64,000 nucleotides of DNA from an uncultured Hymenobacter sp. (GTDB taxonomy: Bacteria > Bacteroidota > Bacteroidia > Cytophagales > Hymenobacteraceae), in the NCBI GenBank assembly GCA_913776615.1, contig CAJYPK010000006.1, positions 240,070 through 304,069 on the forward strand, given 5' to 3'. Below, in pieces: positions 62,090 to 64,000 of the stretch. The position numbers and the translations under genes are program-made. The number at the start of each line of letters is the position of its first letter. Position 1 is the first letter of the stretch. The notes under the pieces were generated by a model. That model made no database searches and was not told where the DNA came from. It was given only the letters and a program-made list of their open reading frames with translations.

Positions 62090-63850
62090 ATGCCATTATT
62101 TTATTCGGCCGGAGCGGCCCGCCTCGGGCGGCTGCTCCGCGCCAACGCGGCCTGGCTACTAGGGCTGTGGCTGCTGCTGGGTGCCAGCGCCGGCCGGCCC
62201 GCCTTCGCCCAGGATACCGTTTCAACGGACGACATTGAGTTTACGCCCGTGGAGGCCCCGGCCCCCGCCGCGAAGACGGCCAGCGCGGCCAAGGTGACTG
62301 ATTCAGCGGCGGCACCAACGGCGGCCAGCCCGGCCACAACCGCTTCGGCTACTGCCACCTCGACCAGCCAGCCGGCCGCTACCCCGCCGGGCGGCGAGCC
62401 AGTCAAGTCGTCGCTGTGGGTAACGTTTCTGGCGGGCCTGCTGGGCGGCTTCGCGGCGGTGCTGATGCCCTGCATTTTCCCGCTGCTACCCATGACGGTG
62501 AGCTTCTTCACCAAGCGCTCGGGCACGCGGGCCAAGGGCATTCGCAACGCGCTGGTGTACGGGGCCAGCATCATCGTTATTTACGTGGCGCTGGGGCTGC
62601 TGATTACCGTCATTTTCGGGGCTGATGCCCTGAACAACCTGGCTACCAACGGCATTTTCAATTTCTTCTTTTTCCTGCTGCTAGTCGTATTTGGCGCGTC
62701 GTTCCTGGGCGCGTTCGAGATTATGCTGCCGACCAAGTGGGCGAATAAAATGGACGAGAAGGCCGACGAGGGCGGCCTGCTGGGCATCTTCTTCATGGCG
62801 GCCACGCTGGCGCTGGTGTCGTTTTCGTGCACCGGGCCGATTATCGGCACGCTGCTGGTGCAGGCCGCCACGATGGGGCAGCTGCTCGGGCCGGCCGTGG
62901 GCATGTTTGGCTTCGCGCTGGCCTTGTCGCTGCCGTTTACGCTGTTCTCGCTGTTTCCCGGCTGGATGGCCTCGCTGCCCAAGTCGGGCGGCTGGCTCAA
63001 CTCGGTGAAAGTAACGCTGGGCTTTTTGGAGCTGGCTTTCGCGCTCAAGTTCCTCTCCAACGTGGACCTGGCTTACCATTGGCAGTGGTTCGACCGCGAG
63101 GTGTTCTTGGTGCTGTGGGTGGTGATTTTCGGGATGATGGGGCTGTATTTACTCGGCAAGCTGCGCTTCTCGCACGACAGCGACCTGCCGTTTATCACGC
63201 TGCCGCGCCTGTTCTTGTCCATTGTCGTCCTGTCGTTTACCCTCTACCTGGTGCCGGGCCTGTGGGGCGCGCCGCTGCGAGCGGTATCGGCCTTCCTGCC
63301 CCCGCAGGATACCCAGGATTTTGACCTCTACACCCCCACCCTGCTGGCCCCGGCCGGCGGCGCTGCCGCCGCACCGGCCGCCGACACGGCCCCGCACAAG
63401 TACGCCGAGCTGTTTCACGCCCCGCTGGGCCTGCCCGCATTTTTCGACTACGACGAGGGCATGGCCTATGCCAAAAAGGTGGGCAAGCCGGTGCTCATCG
63501 ACTTCACCGGCCACGCCTGCGTGAACTGCCGCAAGATGGAAGCCAACGTATGGCCCGACAAGCAGGTGCTGCCCCTGCTGCGCGACAAGTACGTGCTGAT
63601 TCAGCTCTACGTGGACGACAAAACCGAGCTGCCCGCCACCGAGCAAACCGTTTCGACCTACAGCGGCAAGCAAATCAAAACCATCGGCAACAAGTACAGT
63701 GACTTGCAGGCCAGCCGCTTCAATACCAATTCGCAGCCCTACTACGTGCTGCTGGGCCGCGATGGCAACGTGCTGGTGCCGCCGCAAGGTGCTAACTACG
63801 AAGTAGAAAACTTCGCTAACTTCCTGCAAAGTGGGTTGAAGGCTTATTAG
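62090..63850 (+). CDS. dsbD: DsbD-type thiol:disulfide interchange protein (membrane and thioredoxin domains)
   Basis: A 586-residue protein. After a signal/Ala-Pro-rich region (residues 1-100) come eight membrane helices with the redox pair Cys128 in MPCIFPLLPM and Cys247 in FSCTGPIIG. A C-terminal thioredoxin-like domain has Cys477 and Cys480 in GHACVNCRKMEANVW. It passes electrons from cytoplasmic thioredoxin to periplasmic proteins, needed for example in cytochrome c maturation. The N-domain is the separate gene 8 bp upstream. Confidence 0.94.
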   Translation: MPLFYSAGAARLGRLLRANAAWLLGLWLLLGASAGRPAFAQDTVSTDDIEFTPVEAPAPAAKTASAAKVTDSAAAPTAASPATTASATATSTSQPAATPPGGEPVKSSLWVTFLAGLLGGFAAVLMPCIFPLLPMTVSFFTKRSGTRAKGIRNALVYGASIIVIYVALGLLITVIFGADALNNLATNGIFNFFFFLLLVVFGASFLGAFEIMLPTKWANKMDEKADEGGLLGIFFMAATLALVSFSCTGPIIGTLLVQAATMGQLLGPAVGMFGFALALSLPFTLFSLFPGWMASLPKSGGWLNSVKVTLGFLELAFALKFLSNVDLAYHWQWFDREVFLVLWVVIFGMMGLYLLGKLRFSHDSDLPFITLPRLFLSIVVLSFTLYLVPGLWGAPLRAVSAFLPPQDTQDFDLYTPTLLAPAGGAAAAPAADTAPHKYAELFHAPLGLPAFFDYDEGMAYAKKVGKPVLIDFTGHACVNCRKMEANVWPDKQVLPLLRDKYVLIQLYVDDKTELPATEQTVSTYSGKQIKTIGNKYSDLQASRFNTNSQPYYVLLGRDGNVLVPPQGANYEVENFANFLQSGLKAY

Positions 63851-63920
63851 AATCAGTTAGTAAAGCAGACACTAGCTAAGCCCGCTGGACGCGGGCAAAG
63901 AAGCACAACAGAAAACGTCT

Positions 63921-64000
63921 GTCATGCTTATCTGGCGTCCGCTTGCGAAGCATCTTATCAGGTTAGAACAGCTCGTTCGGGCGTGATAAGATGCTTCGCA
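63921..64000. repeat. Inverted repeat, family A copy 4 (cut by the window edge)
   Basis: GTCATGCTTATCTGGCGTCC, then the core GCTTGCGAAGCATCTTATCA and the start of its complement; the rest lies outside the window. Confidence 0.85.

Overview
The window reads as chromosomal DNA of a high-GC member of the Bacteroidota, most likely Hymenobacter or a close relative (Cytophagales). Grounds: a type IX secretion C-terminal sorting domain on a secreted glucanase, a TonB-dependent receptor, several TAnnTTTG promoter boxes of the Bacteroidota type, few Shine-Dalgarno-like sites, very GC-rich coding regions and many protein types common in that group. The genus is inferred. No rRNA, tRNA, transposase, integrase, phage gene or CRISPR array was seen.

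Layout. (1) Positions 1-10191 hold a uniform-strand cluster: a SWIM zinc-finger protein (5' end outside the window) with a probable DUF5691 region, a MoxR-type AAA+ ATPase, a DUF5682 protein, a small protein resembling Imm51 immunity proteins, and a VWA protein with an intact MIDAS. An AT-richer insert of small unknown genes (4162-6125) sits in its middle. A roadblock/LC7-like gene follows with its own promoter. (2) 10944-13140 is a PAS-histidine kinase and a response regulator fused to a CRP/FNR-type module. (3) 13197-18678 is a yellow/MRJP-like lipoprotein, a GH64/beta-gamma-crystallin/CBM6/T9SS glucanase and a GH125 alpha-mannosidase. (4) 18843-27016 has a GAF protein, an EamA exporter, an ADP-ribosylglycohydrolase, a tail-specific protease, an unknown 369-residue protein and lysyl-tRNA synthetase. 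(5) 27402-40859 is rich in stress functions: two YtxH-type proteins (one fused to CsbD), a Kazal-type lipoprotein, a cupin, an SF1 helicase, KatG, KatE with a C-terminal DJ-1-like domain, a SlyD-type isomerase, SemiSWEET, ACP phosphodiesterase, a PPOX-like protein and a CrtA-like oxygenase. (6) 41033-44424 holds two divergent paralogous lipoproteins of unknown function. (7) 44500-52746 looks like an iron-uptake locus: Cys-motif small protein, PepSY reductase-like protein, siderophore receptor, ABC ATPase and two ABC-2 permeases. (8) 53014-63850 carries topoisomerase IB, an App1 phosphatase, MtgA, several small proteins, an FKBP isomerase, a Kup potassium transporter and a DsbD pair.

The most striking non-coding feature is a dense set of intergenic inverted repeats. 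At least six sequence families recur two to four times here, and further types occur once. Arms are roughly 20-65 bp, loops vary, and many elements start exactly at, or overlap, a stop codon. One element appears to be a hybrid of two families. One remnant supplies the start codon of a gene. One pair flanks the unknown 369-residue gene and would place complementary arms in neighbouring transcripts.

The best candidates for a little-described system are the SWIM-DUF5691/MoxR/DUF5682/Imm51-like/VWA cluster and the paralogous lipoproteins with a kinase-like motif pattern. Family assignments are from recognition only; no searches were run.
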